From Entoloma clypeatum (taxonomy: Eukaryota; Basidiomycota; Agaricomycetes; Agaricales; Entolomataceae): DNA of 64,000 nt. Of the stretch, positions 24,066 to 36,089 are shown one piece after another. The position numbers were made by a program, and so were the translations under genes. The notes beneath the pieces were generated by a model. That model saw nothing but the letters and a program-made list of their open reading frames with translations, had not been told where the DNA came from and made no database searches. Location of the stretch: positions 1,054,001 through 1,118,000 of the forward strand of contig OY751488.1 of the NCBI GenBank assembly GCA_963565915.1, read 5' to 3'. Every line of letters starts with the position of its first letter. Position 1 is the stretch's first letter.

Positions 24066-24719
24066 TCAAAGATTGACGTTTATGGGTGTGCAGCCGAGGG
24101 CAACGACGCCGCCCCGGTGTGGGATAAAAAGGTGAATTATCATCCAATGAATGAACCAACACGATGGCTCGGACTCGGAGTCCCTTACGAATCGGTTATT
24201 AGTGCAGCAGACAGCCTGCGAAGAACTACATGGGATGCGCGGGGTGGTTTTCCATGAGTTTGACATCAGTTCACAACTTAGCGGGAGAGGGCCGCGGGGG
24301 CCACCAACGCACCAGGAAACTCCAGATGCACCGACTCGGATGGGACTGCAGTCCACTATGAATCACAGCATGACCGAAGAAGGAGAAGAAAGAAAAAAGT
24401 GAGTGGTCTGTTCTCAAGGTGGTGGATGAGACTCACGTCCAGCCTGCCCAATGAAGGGCCCGAGGAAACCTTTCCCGGCTAGTTTATCTTTCACGGCTTT
24501 GCTGTTGGCCTCCTGTAGATGGATGCTCGTTATAACGCTCCCCCCCCCTCAAAGAAAAAAAAAAAGAAGAAGAGCGGCTAGGGAGAATGGTCACGAACCG
24601 CCTGGAACTGCTTGCAGCATTGAGGCTTTCCCGTGTGGCATGCTTGGCCTGGTGCTCCTCCAGCAGCTGCCAGCACAGGGAGGGCGATGATCAGGACGAT
24701 GGAGAGCCTCAGCGAGCAT
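24066..24719 (-). CDS. Class I hydrophobin with a frameshift at the start codon
   Basis: Reading from the minus strand, exons give a signal-like hydrophobic segment (SIVLIIALPVLAAAG), then CHTGKPQCC, KAVKDKLAGKGFLG, DCSPIRVGASGVSC, SSQAVCCTNNRF and GVVALGCTPINVNL ending at TGA 24066. After splicing, eight cysteines appear in the class I pattern C-x6-CC...C-x11-C-x5-CC...C. Hydrophobins assemble into amphipathic films on hyphae, spores and fruiting-body channels. The only ATG in a suitable place (24719) is followed by CTC GCT and then one base too many before the hydrophobic frame. The frame of the mature protein has a TAA just upstream and no ATG of its own. The neighbour at 26866 starts with the same ATG CTC GCT, in frame. 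This looks like a one-base insertion or a sequencing error. A TATAAG lies about 110 bp upstream. Confidence 0.8.
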
Positions 24720-26275
24720 TATGATGGAGATGTTTGGGAGATGTTGGGGGGTTTTGGAAGGAAGGACTTGAGAACACGAACACGGTGCGTAGCCGTCAGG
24801 TCCTCGAGACGTCCTTTTTTACTCAGGCTTATACCTTCCCTTTCAGACTCAGCGCGAAAATCGATTTTATTTGTTGTATTCTCTTTCCAACGTATCTGAT
24901 CTCCCGCTCCCACTCGAGCCTATCAGCGGCTTCTACAGCTTTCAACTTAGCTCGGCGAAGGGTGTCCCTGTTGACAGGGTGGTTTCCCTCCCCCCAACCC
25001 CCCTTCTTCGCCAGCTCCAGGCAAGCGTCCAGACCTTGAATATCCAACTTCGCCGTTGACTCTTACATGTCTTACAAGCGCGTAACGACGTAAAGCCTGG
25101 AAACTCCTGTTTTTTTTTTCTTTCTTACGCAGAAACAAAGACCGATGGATCGATGACTTCTCAACTTGGCGTTCGATGTTGAAAATCGAAAACTTCCTCT
25201 TCGATGCCACAGTCCCCTTCGTCGACGGGTAAGTTTACGGGGAGCTCCTCCCCTTCTGATGGCGTCGCAATTTACAAAGGCGATCAGAACGTTATGTGAT
25301 TGCGAAACAATTCCGGTGGCAAAGACGGGTCTTCGACGTTCTGAGACCCGATGTCCAGGCCGCCCTGCGCGCAAACAGCAGAATCGTTGCGACGGCATAA
25401 TGTATGTAGGTTGCTTCTCTTTCCTTATCTAGATGAAAAGCTACTTTCAAAAGAGTCCGCGATTTTGAAACATCTTCATAACGTATCCTGGCAAAGTTCT
25501 GACCGGCGTCTGCAATTGAGAAGTTCACGGGGTTCAAGTTGTACGCGGTTGACCTTCTTCCTCTGGTCGGGTTGTCTTTAGTGGGCCCTCCTCCATGGGC
25601 AGTCGCGCGTCCACGTCCGACGACTGGTCTAGATGTATATGGCGAGGAGTCTTTGAAGAACTCGCAGTTCCGAGTCCAGACTTTTCATAAAGGGTTTTCC
25701 GAATCCCGTCGTTAGCGTTAGCATTCTCCCGTCTCCAGAAGCATCGACGGAACAGTACACGATTGACTTTTCCTGTTTCTCGTGTTGGATTTGGCTTTCG
25801 AGGGTCCCCACGTGTCTACTGGTACGCCTCGGCGGGAATTCTCTGACGTCAATCGGGTTTACTTACCTCCTGTGTAGATTGTTTTTGGATTTTTTGTGTT
25901 TTTTCTTTTCGAGACGTTTTTGAGGATGGGGAATAGTAATACGCCCCCAATCCACCAGCCTGGCAAGGTCTTACGGTGCGTCCGTCAGAAATTTATGTGC
26001 TTCATATCACATGTACTGCCTGGGCATACCAAAAACGCCAAAGTGAGTGGATAGCATTTCTGAACGAGATGACAATTCAACCATTGACGAAGTCGCTTCT
26101 AAAGCACTCAGGAGTACTTGGTCTCAAAAATTCCAGGACAACACGAATGGATTCCATACTTAAAGAGCTCTATAAACACTCGCAGCATTTCGGAAAGCTA
26201 GACATCGATCGGAAACAAAAATGTAAATACTGTATGGACCCCCAACACGTCCTGACAAATCCTTGGCGTAACGTT
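24720..26275. other. Intergenic stretch between hydrophobin genes
   Basis: Frames up to 131 codons occur on both strands, but none carries a recognisable motif. The 25976-26371 plus-strand frame overlaps the 3' end of the second hydrophobin antisense and is likely fortuitous. Confidence 0.4.
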
Positions 26276-26866
26276 TCAGAGGTTGAGATTGATGGGGGTG
26301 CAGCCAACCGCGATGACACCGTTCTGGACTCGAAGGTAAATATCGATCCTGATTGGAAACCTCCGGGGTAACTCACGAAGCTATTGTTCTGGCAGCACAC
26401 TGCCTGGGTGTTACTAACAAGGAATGATGTGTTAGCATTGTGAACTACAAGTTTCGCGCGCGCGTTTCGGTGCTTACCAAGAATTACCAGTGACGAGACC
26501 AGCGATAGGGCTGCAAGTGACTGTTAAAAAACGTAGAATTCAGGCAATCTTTCCTCGCTCTTCTAGTTAAGCGCGCATCAACTCACATCCGGCCTGACCC
26601 GTGATGTGTCCCAGTACTAAATTTAGGACACCAAGTCCAGCAAGTACTTTAGTTACTTCCGGGCTTGAATGCTGCATGGATTATAGAGTAAGTATCAGCG
26701 AACAGCGTCAGTGTGCACCGAGTCGGGTTGTGCTAGTACGCACCTCTTTATAAGATTTGCAGCACTGGGGTTCTCCGGTATTACACTGACCGCTACTAGT
26801 AGGGGGAACGGCCCCGGCGGCGGCGAAGAGAGGAAGAGCGAGGAGGAAGAAGGAGGCAGCGAGCAT
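26276..26866 (-). CDS. Class I hydrophobin
   Basis: The gene starts at ATG 26866 with MLAASFFLLALPLFAAAGA as signal peptide. The exons then encode CNTGEPQCC, an HSSPEVTKVLAGLGVLNLVLG stretch without cysteines, FTCSPIAGLVTGNSC, NTQAVCCQNNSF and finally NGVIAVGCTPINLNL before TGA 26276. All eight cysteines of the class I pattern are present once the introns, including the small one inside the third Cys region (about 26417-26480), are removed. The protein is secreted and self-assembles at air-water interfaces. It is about 110 residues long, normal for class I. It lies in the same orientation 1.6 kb upstream of the other hydrophobin and shares its gene structure, so the pair is probably an old tandem duplication. 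Confidence 0.9.
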
Positions 26867-26970
26867 CTTTGGGACGATTGAGTGAAGGGTGTTGGTTGGG
26901 TGAAGCACGAGCAAGTAATAAACGGTGAGCGTCGGTCTACTGGTCCTTGTTATCCTCGTCGACGCTGCCT

Positions 26971-26977
26971 TTTTATA
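26971..26977 (-). promoter_or_regulatory. TATA box of hydrophobin gene
   Basis: TATAAAA on the minus strand lies about 105 bp upstream of the ATG at 26866. Confidence 0.55.
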
Positions 26978-26979
26978 CC

Positions 26980-28094
26980 CACCGCGTTAGAGTGCGCTCT
27001 AGAATCTTTGGACTCCGCAGAAAGGGATGTTCTTTCTTTCCCATTCGAAGTCGCCGCCTTTTCTATTTGGATGCTTCCATTCATCCTCTTGTCAAAGTTA
27101 GACGGTGCCCAGACCCAGCTAAAGGTCGCCATCGCATCTTATGATATGAGCACCGCGGAAATTCAATGAACTTGCAGACTTGACATTGATCGGAAAAGCT
27201 TGTACCCTTCGCTACGTGCCGCCAACAGATGCCTCTTCCTTGGCGGACGGCATCTGTTATAGCGCAGATAAAGATGTATAGCTGACGACCTAGACCGGGT
27301 CAGCTTCACAGATAACGTACTAATTTGACATTCTTCCGTCCTTCATTTCATGTTAAATTGTCACTTGGCACAGAATGGAAGTAGTGACTCCGCCGTATTA
27401 CTATTGGCCAAGTCGGGAAAGTCATTTGGTTGTGGAACAATGCCACCGTCTGTTATGGGTAGAGGTGCATCAGATTTGGAAGCCCCGACGCCACCGTGGT
27501 GGGCGGACACTGCCACCATCGACGGACGCGTAAGTTGACGCGTCAGCGCGTGGGGGAAGAGGAGGACTCACCGACCCAGCAACGGCGCGCCGACGTGCAC
27601 TGAAGCCGACATCACATGACCGTGACTCTCTCAAGGCTGACTTCAAGAACTCCGTCCTTCTATCTATCGCAGGATCCTCGGAAACCCGTCCTAGTACAAA
27701 GGTTGAAGTAGGGCGGCGGATTTAAACCCAACAGGTGCTTCCTTCAACCTAGTCAGTAGGGGAAATTAATTAAAACCAGTCGAGGCAAAGTCTGATACAA
27801 CCCGAGGGGGGCACTCACTGCAAGATTTCTTGAGATGACGAGCCGTCACGATACCCTTGCAACATTATTAGGGATCTGATTGCTTAGGGATTGTTTAGGC
27901 TCGTGAGAAAGAAAACCTACGATTTGGCGATGCAACGGGCATCGCGAATGCGGCGGGGACTGTCGCGCGGTGTTCGGAGATGGTGGGTCAGATGGGCCGT
28001 GAAGGCGAAAAGAGTTGGGCGTCGTTCACCTCAGATGAGTGAGCTAAAGAAACAGACAAACATGACCGATCACATGATGCCACCACACTTCGAT
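26980..28094. other. Intergenic stretch, no supported gene
   Basis: This is the spacer between the divergent hydrophobin and CFEM genes. Only short uninformative frames are seen. Confidence 0.4.
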
Positions 28095-28916
28095 ATGGCA
28101 CGCCCAACCAACACGCTCTTTTCTTTCCTGCTTCTGGCCGTAGCGTCTGTGGCGGCGCAGAACATCCCCAATCTCCCGACCTGTGCCCAGACCTGTGCCC
28201 AATCTGCGGCGACTTCATCTGGGTGCTCTGGGTGCGTCCTCGTTTTTTCATGTGTTGTTCAGCTGATCCCGAGTCCTTGGCGTTCGTTCAGACAGGACCA
28301 GGCCTGCCAATGCAAGAGTTCCACATTCGTCAGCTCGACTCTGTCGTGTTCCACCAAGGTATGCCAAGTGGAAGACTACACCTCCGCCATTGGAGCTTTA
28401 GATTCCTATTGCCCAAATCGTGCGTCTATCGTCTCTGCTCACTCCGCTCCTCCCTCACTTGTCTTTCTTTTTGTCCAGCTCCTCCTCCTCCAGCTCCTTC
28501 GACCAACTCTAGCATAACCTCAGCCAGTACGTCCCCTTCCCCTATCCCCTTTCTTCCCTGATCTCACTCGTCCCTCACCAGGCTCCGCCTCCTCCTCACA
28601 ATCCCAAAGCACCACGGCTACCACCTCCTCCACCCAAGCGGCCCCTGCCGCCACAACTGCGAAACCCCAGACCTCCACCCTGGCCGCCCCCGTCGGCTCA
28701 ACCCCTTCGGTCCCGACTACTTCTCTTCCTGGCATCACCTCCCTCGCTCTCCTGCCCAGCTCGTCCGTCCATACCAGCGGCACCACCGTCGCCATAAGCA
28801 CTGTGTTCGCGCCGCCGACTACCAACGGCGCTGCGGCCGTGCTCGCCAAGTCGGGAGGAACGCAGGGAGGTTTGGTCATGACAGGTTTGGGATTGTTGGC
28901 ACTGGTCGTGTTGTGA
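28095..28916 (+). CDS. CFEM-domain secreted, probably GPI-anchored protein
   Basis: Exons 28095-28231, 28292-28419, 28479-28526 and 28582-28916 give 215 residues. A signal peptide ends near VASVAAQ. The CFEM-like cysteine pattern follows: CAQTC, then SGCSG, QACQC, LSC, VC and SYC, eight cysteines in about 65 residues. The remainder is Ser/Thr/Pro/Ala-rich, as in cell-wall stalks, and the C terminus is a hydrophobic segment (GGLVMTGLGLLALVVL) that reads as a GPI-attachment signal. CFEM proteins bind haem or act at the cell surface in adhesion and wall integrity; which of these applies here cannot be told. The short exons have clean GT-AG junctions, and no lesion is present. Confidence 0.85.
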
Positions 28917-29773
28917 GACGGTTCAGGCGACGTGTCGTTGCTGGAAAGGATGGGAAGGAAGATACCCAGACGACGCGTGGCTGGATCTGCGAAGAACGGA
29001 AGGTACCAGTCATCGACTCAACTGCTTACTTTACTGTGCCTCGACACACCGACATCGTCTATATCCTTTGACCGGCCAGGGTCGTTTATTTTCTCCGCAG
29101 GTGTATTGTGTAAATCCCCTATCCTCGGAACACCTTCAATTCAATCATCTATACCATCTACCCTATCTTGTATTCCCTTTGTTTCCTGTCCCACATCTCG
29201 TTGACGCCCTATTAATAATTTTGTGTAGGCGCTCTATCCAATTCACATATAAATAATATCTCATCGTCATCTCGAATGTTTCGTGAGGCAACATCGTTGA
29301 CACAAGTGTTGGACGCCGCGGAGAACGAAACATCAGCAAACTCTCAAATTTGTGGCTGGTCTGGCACCAGGCCAACCAGCACTGCCATTCCATTCCATAC
29401 TACCATTTTCGGATCTGGTAGCATATCGACGCTTGCAATGCTATTCTCGGTTCTGATGCCATCTTTAGCCAGAATCCACATCTGGAGCCATTCCCCACCA
29501 TTCCTCGAGTCAAATTCCATTGCTTCCATTCATGCCAGTAGGCCACGATAGGGTACACCACTCGTATTTCAATGTAATACTTAAGTCTATAAAAAACAGG
29601 CCAGCTGGAAAAAATAGACCTAACACGACACGGCCCTGCCTGTATGAAGTAACACCCTCTGATTCCTTCTTGAATAGCAGTCTGTAGACGCCACTGACAC
29701 GATGGTGTCAGAGATAGTTTATCGCCGTGAAGTGGGAAAACTCACCTTGATGGATGACTTGATGCTCGGGCTC
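28917..29773. other. Intergenic stretch, no supported gene
   Basis: A minus-strand frame at 29344-29529 and its plus-strand shadow (29276-29551) show no known motif. Otherwise nothing is seen. Confidence 0.35.
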
Positions 29774-31965
29774 CTATTCATCATCCGAAACCTTGATTGG
29801 ATCCTCACGTTCACCGGTGCCGTTGAAGAGCTCAATGCGGCCACCAACAAACATACTTGCGAGCTCGAAGACCTCCTTCCACTTCTGCGCCGAAAGTGTT
29901 TGGATCTGCTTGAGGTAGCGCATCGCCCTGGGTCCCCAATCCTTCTCGACGAAATTCTTCTTGTCCGATGGTTGAGGCTTTTTGCCTTTGGACCAGAGCT
30001 TGAGTGCTCGTTCACACTAATGGTTGAGGATTAGTTTCCGTATCCACCCGTTGCAACAAGTAACGAACCGCGGCGGCAGAAAGCGCGAGAGCCCCCACTG
30101 GATCTCCGTATGATGTTTCTACCTTGAGTACAATGCGGAGGTGGTGAGCGAAGGTCTTCATCAACATGTCGGAGCGAAAGGCCTTGGTCTTCTTCTAAAC
30201 ACCTTTGTGAGAACAATCAACATGAAAAGAAACCTAAACCAACCTCACACCCATCGGGGGACATTTCTATCTCTCCATAAACAAAATCCCTATTACCTAC
30301 AGCCGCGACATACTCAACGATGGCGTCCGAGGATGGAAAATACTCCTCAGAAGTGAGGAACTTCTCGACGACGTCGAGAGCTTCCTTAACGATCTCACTT
30401 CGCCAGTTCCGCAGGGCATTGTTGGCCTTCAAGTTGAGACAGACTCGGATGAGATTTAAAGGCATGATAGGCAAACAATGCTTCACCTGTTGATAAACCG
30501 CATTGTTTGCTGTAATGGAGGGGAAATACTCATTCCAATGGGTGTCGACGGTCTTCACAAAATCTGGGTGGCCGTTGGCTGCGAAGGGATTGATGAGACT
30601 GCCGGCCCAGTCGATCAGCGAGGCGAGGAATGGACCCTGCCAAGTCTTCAGTTGCTCCTTGCGGTCGATGCCAGTGAACGGAAGGTCCAGATTTGTTGAG
30701 CGAGGCTTGCGGGCTGAGCGTTGGGCGACGGGTGCTGGGGACTCAAGTTTGACGTCGGTGATGGATATGCCCATCTGGAAACATTAGAAGTGTCGTGGCA
30801 TTGCTTCAGAGATCACGTACCTGTTTTGTCTCGAGCTTAACTTTACCACCAGTAGGCTTGATGTTGCTTTTTACCGCCCGAGCGGCTTCAAGGGCGGCCG
30901 CTGGTTCATCGTTTGCAAATTTGCCAGTAAGATCAAGAAGGTCATCATCATTTGTTGAATCGACGAGAGGAGCGGCTGGAAGAACGGAGGGGCGTGAGCT
31001 GGCACCACTGGTCACGGTCCGAACCTTGGCGATGTTGTACTTCCAGTTTGGCTTGAGACCGTTAATGGTGGTGCTGGCCTTTGTCTTCTTGGCTTTGCTG
31101 GGAAAATCAACGTATGACCAACAAATCTCGTGATGCGCGGACTTTGAACGAACTGACCTCTCGTCAAGTTCCTCGTTCTCATCATTCGCCATCTTCCTCT
31201 TCCCTGCCTTCACAGTACTAGCAGCTGTCTTCAACGGAAACGAGGGCATGCTAAGTGCCATTGATGCTTTCACCTCCTCTCGTAGGATTCTTCGGGATTC
31301 TGCCTGGGGGTTATCGAGACCGAGGTAAGTATTATTTAAGCCTGCACAGGATGAGCTCATAACTTACCTTGGTCGGTTTCTGCGACTTCTCAGGTACTTC
31401 TTCCTGCATAGAAAGGTCGACGTCCACGGCCAGCGCAGGATCGGATGCTTTCCCATCTGAGTCTTCATCTACAACGTCGATCGGTGAGTAAGATTCATCT
31501 TTTGTATCACCAACGTCGGAGAACTCAGGCTGAGCCATTTCCACGTCATCACAGATGTCTTCAGTGGAGCCCTGAGTCCCGCTCGGGGCTGCAGCCTGAG
31601 TTTTCTGATCTCATTAGCATCAACCAGGTAAGTTTGGTCCATTGACTTACGGTCATTGAGGTCGAAGTTTTGATTGGAATTTTGTCAGGGCGTGCAGCTT
31701 GCATTCGGGCATTTGCCTCCTGCTTAAGGAGCTCGGCTTCTTTTGCAGCCACGGCCTTGACACCCAGCGTGCGTCGCTCCGCAGTAGCAGCCTTCTCAGC
31801 GGCCTTCTCAGCGGCCTTGGCTGCCTTCTTTGCCTTTGCTGCAGCATCTTTGGCTTCCTTTTCGGCCTTGACCTGCTCCTTGGTTTTTTTGGCAACACCT
31901 GCGTTGATTCCAGGACGCTTGTTGCTTGCGCCGCGTCTGGAGCGTTCAGCTGCAATACCCACCAT
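29774..31965 (-). CDS. Hypothetical Agaricomycete protein with basic coiled-coil N terminus
   Basis: The probable start is ATG 31965 and the end TAG 29774, with about seven exons. The N terminus (about residues 15-100) is a Lys/Ala/Glu-rich coiled coil of the form AKKAAKAAEKAAEKAA. A Ser/Asp-acidic region, a KRKMANDENEE segment and a KAKKTK basic patch follow. The C-terminal half (about 30750-29780) is a helical domain with LKTWQGPFLASLIDWAGSL, HWNEYFPSITANN and RAMRYLKQIQTLSAQKWKEVF. I recall this C-terminal type as a frequent uncharacterised family in mushroom genomes, but I know no function for it. The gene is divergent from the Plavaka copy at 32136 with only 170 bp between, so it could be a passenger gene of that element or a transposon-associated host gene. 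Confidence 0.5.
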
Positions 31966-32135
31966 AGCAGTAGGGGGGAGATGATGGTGGTTGAAAAGAA
32001 TGAGGGAAAATATGGAATGGTGTTCCGATATCGACCGCATGCTCAGTGGCGCCGATCACCTCCTAATGCTGATTTGTAGCAACGGGCAATTCCCATTTTG
32101 GATGTTGGATACATTTTCAAATTGTACTGTCTCTC

Positions 32136-35100
32136 ATGCCTCGTCGTGGACGTTGTCGCAATCCCATCGTGAGCTCTCGTGCTCATTTGCTGGGTGTGGA
32201 GTCACCTTTCGAGGCACTAGTGGTCGAACAAACCATATCAACACATTTCATCATAATAACCATATCGTTCACAATTCTCCAAATCCCGCGTCTCCTACTA
32301 TTCCTCAAGATCCTGAGCCTGCGGTGGCGAACTCCCCACCCCCGATTCCCCCATGCCACCAGAAGATCCTTCATCCCCACTTGAATGGTAAGTCAAGACG
32401 ATTCCTACACAAGTGAGAATTTAGCTCAACAGGATGAATAGGAGCACCTTGTGATGTCAAAGGTCGAACTCTCCCCCCTGGGACCCCTCCACCCCCACGC
32501 GCTCCACAACCTGAAGGAGAAGCTGAATCCTGGGCGCCATTTGATGATGATGTACAATTCAAGCTTGCGGACCTCATCTACCGAAAAGGAGAGTGCTCAC
32601 AAGGCTTCATCAACGAGCTTCTCGAACTCTGGGCACTTTCGATGATGAAGCATGAAGATGAGGGTCCGTTTGACTCATATCAGCAGGTCTATGACGCCAT
32701 TGATGCGATTGAGCTGGGAGATGCACCCTGGAAGTGCTTCAAGGCTGCCCTTCCAGCTGGAGGAAACATGGAGAACGCACCACAATGGGAAGGACAGGAA
32801 TATTCTGTCTATTTTCGGGATCCCGACGTGGTTCTTTCCAATCTGCTTGATAACCCAGATTTTGATGGCGAGTTCGACACGACGCCCTATGTACAACTCA
32901 ACGGAAAAGGAAAGCGTAGATACAGTGATTATATGTCAGCAAACTATCCGTGGCGACAATGTGTACGTTTTATATTGCAATCATCTGTCCTAAAAACTGA
33001 TATATCATTCTGAATCAAGAATAAAATCTACGAGGCTGACCACACCACTGAAGGTGCCATGTGCGTGCCAATTATTCTCGGAAGCGACAAAACAACAGTT
33101 TCTGTTGCCACTGGCCATGTAGAATATCATCCAGTATATCTTTCGATTGGTAACGTCCACAACACTGTTCGGCGCGGACACCGAAATGCAGTCGTACCAA
33201 TTGCCTTCCTTGCTATTCCCAAATGTGAGATAATTCCTATGCACGATATCAGTACTGAGCCCATTTAATAGGCGACCGCGCGTATGATAACAATGCAGAA
33301 TTTCGCACTTTTAAGCGACAGTTGTTTCATACATCAATCGCAGCCATTCTCTTGAACCTCAAACCTGCAATGACGACACCTGTCATCCGACGATGTCCTG
33401 ATGGACATTATCGACGAATTATTTATGACCTGGGACCCTTTATCGCTGACTACCCTGAGCAGGTTATGCTTACGGGAACTATCCAAGATTGGTGTCCAAA
33501 GTATTTAGTCTTTTTGTGTCACTCTAAGGAATTCAGACTAACTTATGTGCCCACTCAAAGATGTACTTCGTTACCCGACGATCTCGATGCCCCGTGTGTC
33601 CTACGTAGCCATGAACATACCGACACTTTGTTGAGTGCCTTTAGCGAGGCAGAGTTATGGGATTCATATGGTCTTGATTCTGATGTTGTCGTAAGACCAT
33701 TTCACTTCGGATGTGGCCGTCTCTGATTTGTTATATGTCGTAGCCTTTTACATGAGACTTCCCTCGTGCTGATATTCACCACCTCATTTCATCCGACATT
33801 CTCCATCAAGCAGTCAAAGGAACCTTCAAGGACCACCTTGTCGACTGGGTGGGAAATTTTCTGCATCTCAATCATGGCAAAGCAGAGGGAGATGCTATTC
33901 TAGATGAGATAGATTGAAGGTTGGTTCCAAATATCCATTCGAGATATTATTTCATTCAGGATCATGTAGAATTGCTGTTACTCCGCCATTTCCTGGGTTA
34001 CGGCGCTTTAGCAATGGTCGACGCTTCAAACAATGGACAGGAGATGATTCGAAAGCATTGATGAAGGTATGTACTTCTTCCTTTGTCAATGGTCCAGCAT
34101 GATGAATAATCTATCTAGGTCTATTTGCCTGCTATCAAAGGTTTCGTACCGGATGAGATGGTCAAAGCTATTGCGGCCTTTCTTGACTTTTGCTATCTTA
34201 TTCGGCGGAATGACTTTGACGAAGATACCCTGGATCTGGTTGACACGGCTCTCAGCCGCTTTCACCACCATCATGAAATCTTCCGAACAATGGGCGTCCA
34301 GCCTAATGGCTTTGCTCTTCCACGGCAGCATTCCCTTGTCCACTACCGCCGCAATATTGAGGAATTTGGGGCCCTCAATGGGCTTTGCTCATCTATCATG
34401 GAATCTCGACATATTACAGCGGTTAAGAAACCCTGGCGGCGTTCCAACCGATATGAAGCATTAGGTCAAATGCTCGTCACGAACCAACGGCTTGACAAGC
34501 TAGGTGCTGCCCGCATTAACTTTATCAACCGTGGTATGCTTCCCCCCGAGCATCTCCCAGCTCAGGCCGAAAATGACGATGGGGAACCTGTTGATACGGA
34601 GCGCGTTCTTTCTAATGTGATGCCTGCACGAACTCCAGAACGTTCCTATCCACATTCACTCCCACTTCTTGCAGCACATGTTAACGAGCCAGCCCTCCCA
34701 CCTCTCGTCCGACTTTTCCTTTGCAACCAGCTTGGACCTGAGTCTGAGCCAGATCTGGACCTGCTGTCACGGGTTTCCGTCTTTCATTCAGCTATTGCAA
34801 CATTCTATGCTCCTAGTGATCTCTCCGGAATTCATGGCATGCGTCGGCAATGGATTCGTTCAACACCTTCCTGGCGTAATACTGGGCCGCGCCGTGATTG
34901 TGCCCTAATTGTCGAAGATGAGAATAAGGCCGGTTTTCATGGGATGAGTGTGGTTCGGGTGAAGTTGTTTTTTTCTTTTGCATATGATGGGGTGGAATAC
35001 CCTTGTGCACTAGTCGAGTGGTTCAGTAAAGTGGGGAGAACACCTGATGCAGTTACAGGAATGTGGGTTGTGCAGCCCGAGATTCATCAGGGTGAACCTG

Positions 35101-35273
35101 TTCTTTCTATCCTTCATCTGGACTGTTTTGTACGAGGAGCTCATCTAATTCCTGTATTCGGAGAGGGAAACCTTCCTCTTGACTTTTCATATACATGGTC
35201 TTTAGATTCCTTCCGTTCCTTCTATGTTAATAAGTATGCAGATCATCATAGTAACGAGATTTTGTTTACTTGA
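32136..35273 (+). pseudogene. Plavaka transposase, decayed copy
   Basis: The reading matches the Plavaka transposase type along its length. It has an N-terminal C2H2 finger (C-x4-C-x12-H-x4-H, about 32180-32255), SYQQVYDAIDAI (32675), IYEADHTTEGAMCVPIILGSDKT (about 33023-33090) followed by YHPVYLSIGNVHN, a CP/ADYPEQV block (about 33445), FKDHLVDWVGNFL (33825), and a long terminal exon 34123-35273 ending FYVNKYADHH. Lesions: the likely start codon (32136, MPRRGRCRNP) is out of frame with the finger by an indel near 32170, and TGA stops interrupt at 33753-33755 (after PFT, before DFPRAD) and 33915-33917 (within DEID-RRIAV). Both stops read naturally as former CGA. The rest splices in frame, so decay is recent. 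Confidence 0.8.
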
Positions 35274-35334
35274 AATTTCTTTAATGCATTAATTCGTCGT
35301 GATGGGACGATGCCTTTGACCACATACCAGCAGG

Positions 35335-35640
35335 TTGTTATGGCGAGAGATGATAGATCTGGTGCATGTGGCTCTATACTGCCATGCGCTGCCATTCCTT
35401 CCACACACAGCCACACAATCCATTTCCGGCCACGATTTTGTGGGTTTGCTGATGAAGGCAGGCTACGGCGAGGACGAAGAGCTGGGCAAACGATTTCAAC
35501 CACTACTCGGGATGGTGAGCTTAGGTTTCTCGCCCCAATTCTTGAGTCCTTGTCCCTTTGGTTACAGAGTTAAGCTGAAGATCCTACTATCTATTTGTCG
35601 CGGTACCACTGGCATCCCCGCGCTAGTAAACCCGTTTCGG
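35335..35640 (+). other. Remnant coding-like segment 5' of the pogo insertion
   Basis: A frame containing HVALYCHALPFLPHTATQ, SGHDFVGLLMKAGYGEDEE and a GT splice-like end near 35516 has the composition of a real protein but no family I recognise. The pogo-type element begins 3 bp after this segment, so it may be a host or passenger gene split by the insertion. It could also be a 3' accessory part of the Plavaka element. Confidence 0.3.
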
Positions 35641-35642
35641 TA

Positions 35643-35666
35643 CAGTCATCAACCACTCAGTGAGAC
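35643..35666 (+). repeat. Left terminal inverted repeat of pogo-type element
   Basis: This 24-bp repeat beginning CAGTCATCAACC is the exact reverse complement of 38589-38612. Confidence 0.93.
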
Positions 35667-36089
35667 ACCACCACTCAGTGAGACGCTTCGATTTTTGGCC
35701 CATCGCACCGTCGTTTGGCCTCGGACTTTTTGATAATGTTTAGAAACATTCTTTCTAAAGTGATCCCAGAACTACATAGCTGATAATTAGGAGTAGGTAC
35801 TCTTTCGGAAGCAAATCTGGATGAGAGAATCATGTATTTAACAATTTACACTTGACAGTCAGAAGGAACTGCAATTTATTTTTGATATTGGTGTGAGGCA
35901 TGACTATATATATCCTCTCAACATGCAGATCAGTTGCTAATGGACTAGGAAGACACAAAATGAGGAGGGTGCGGCGGGGGCAATGATATGAGATGTCACA
36001 TCACGCCTTCCAAAAGGGGCTACTAGTACCCCCATTCTGGAGGCGTCGAAATTCCAATTCTCCCCTACTCTCGCATTCTACAGCCCAAC

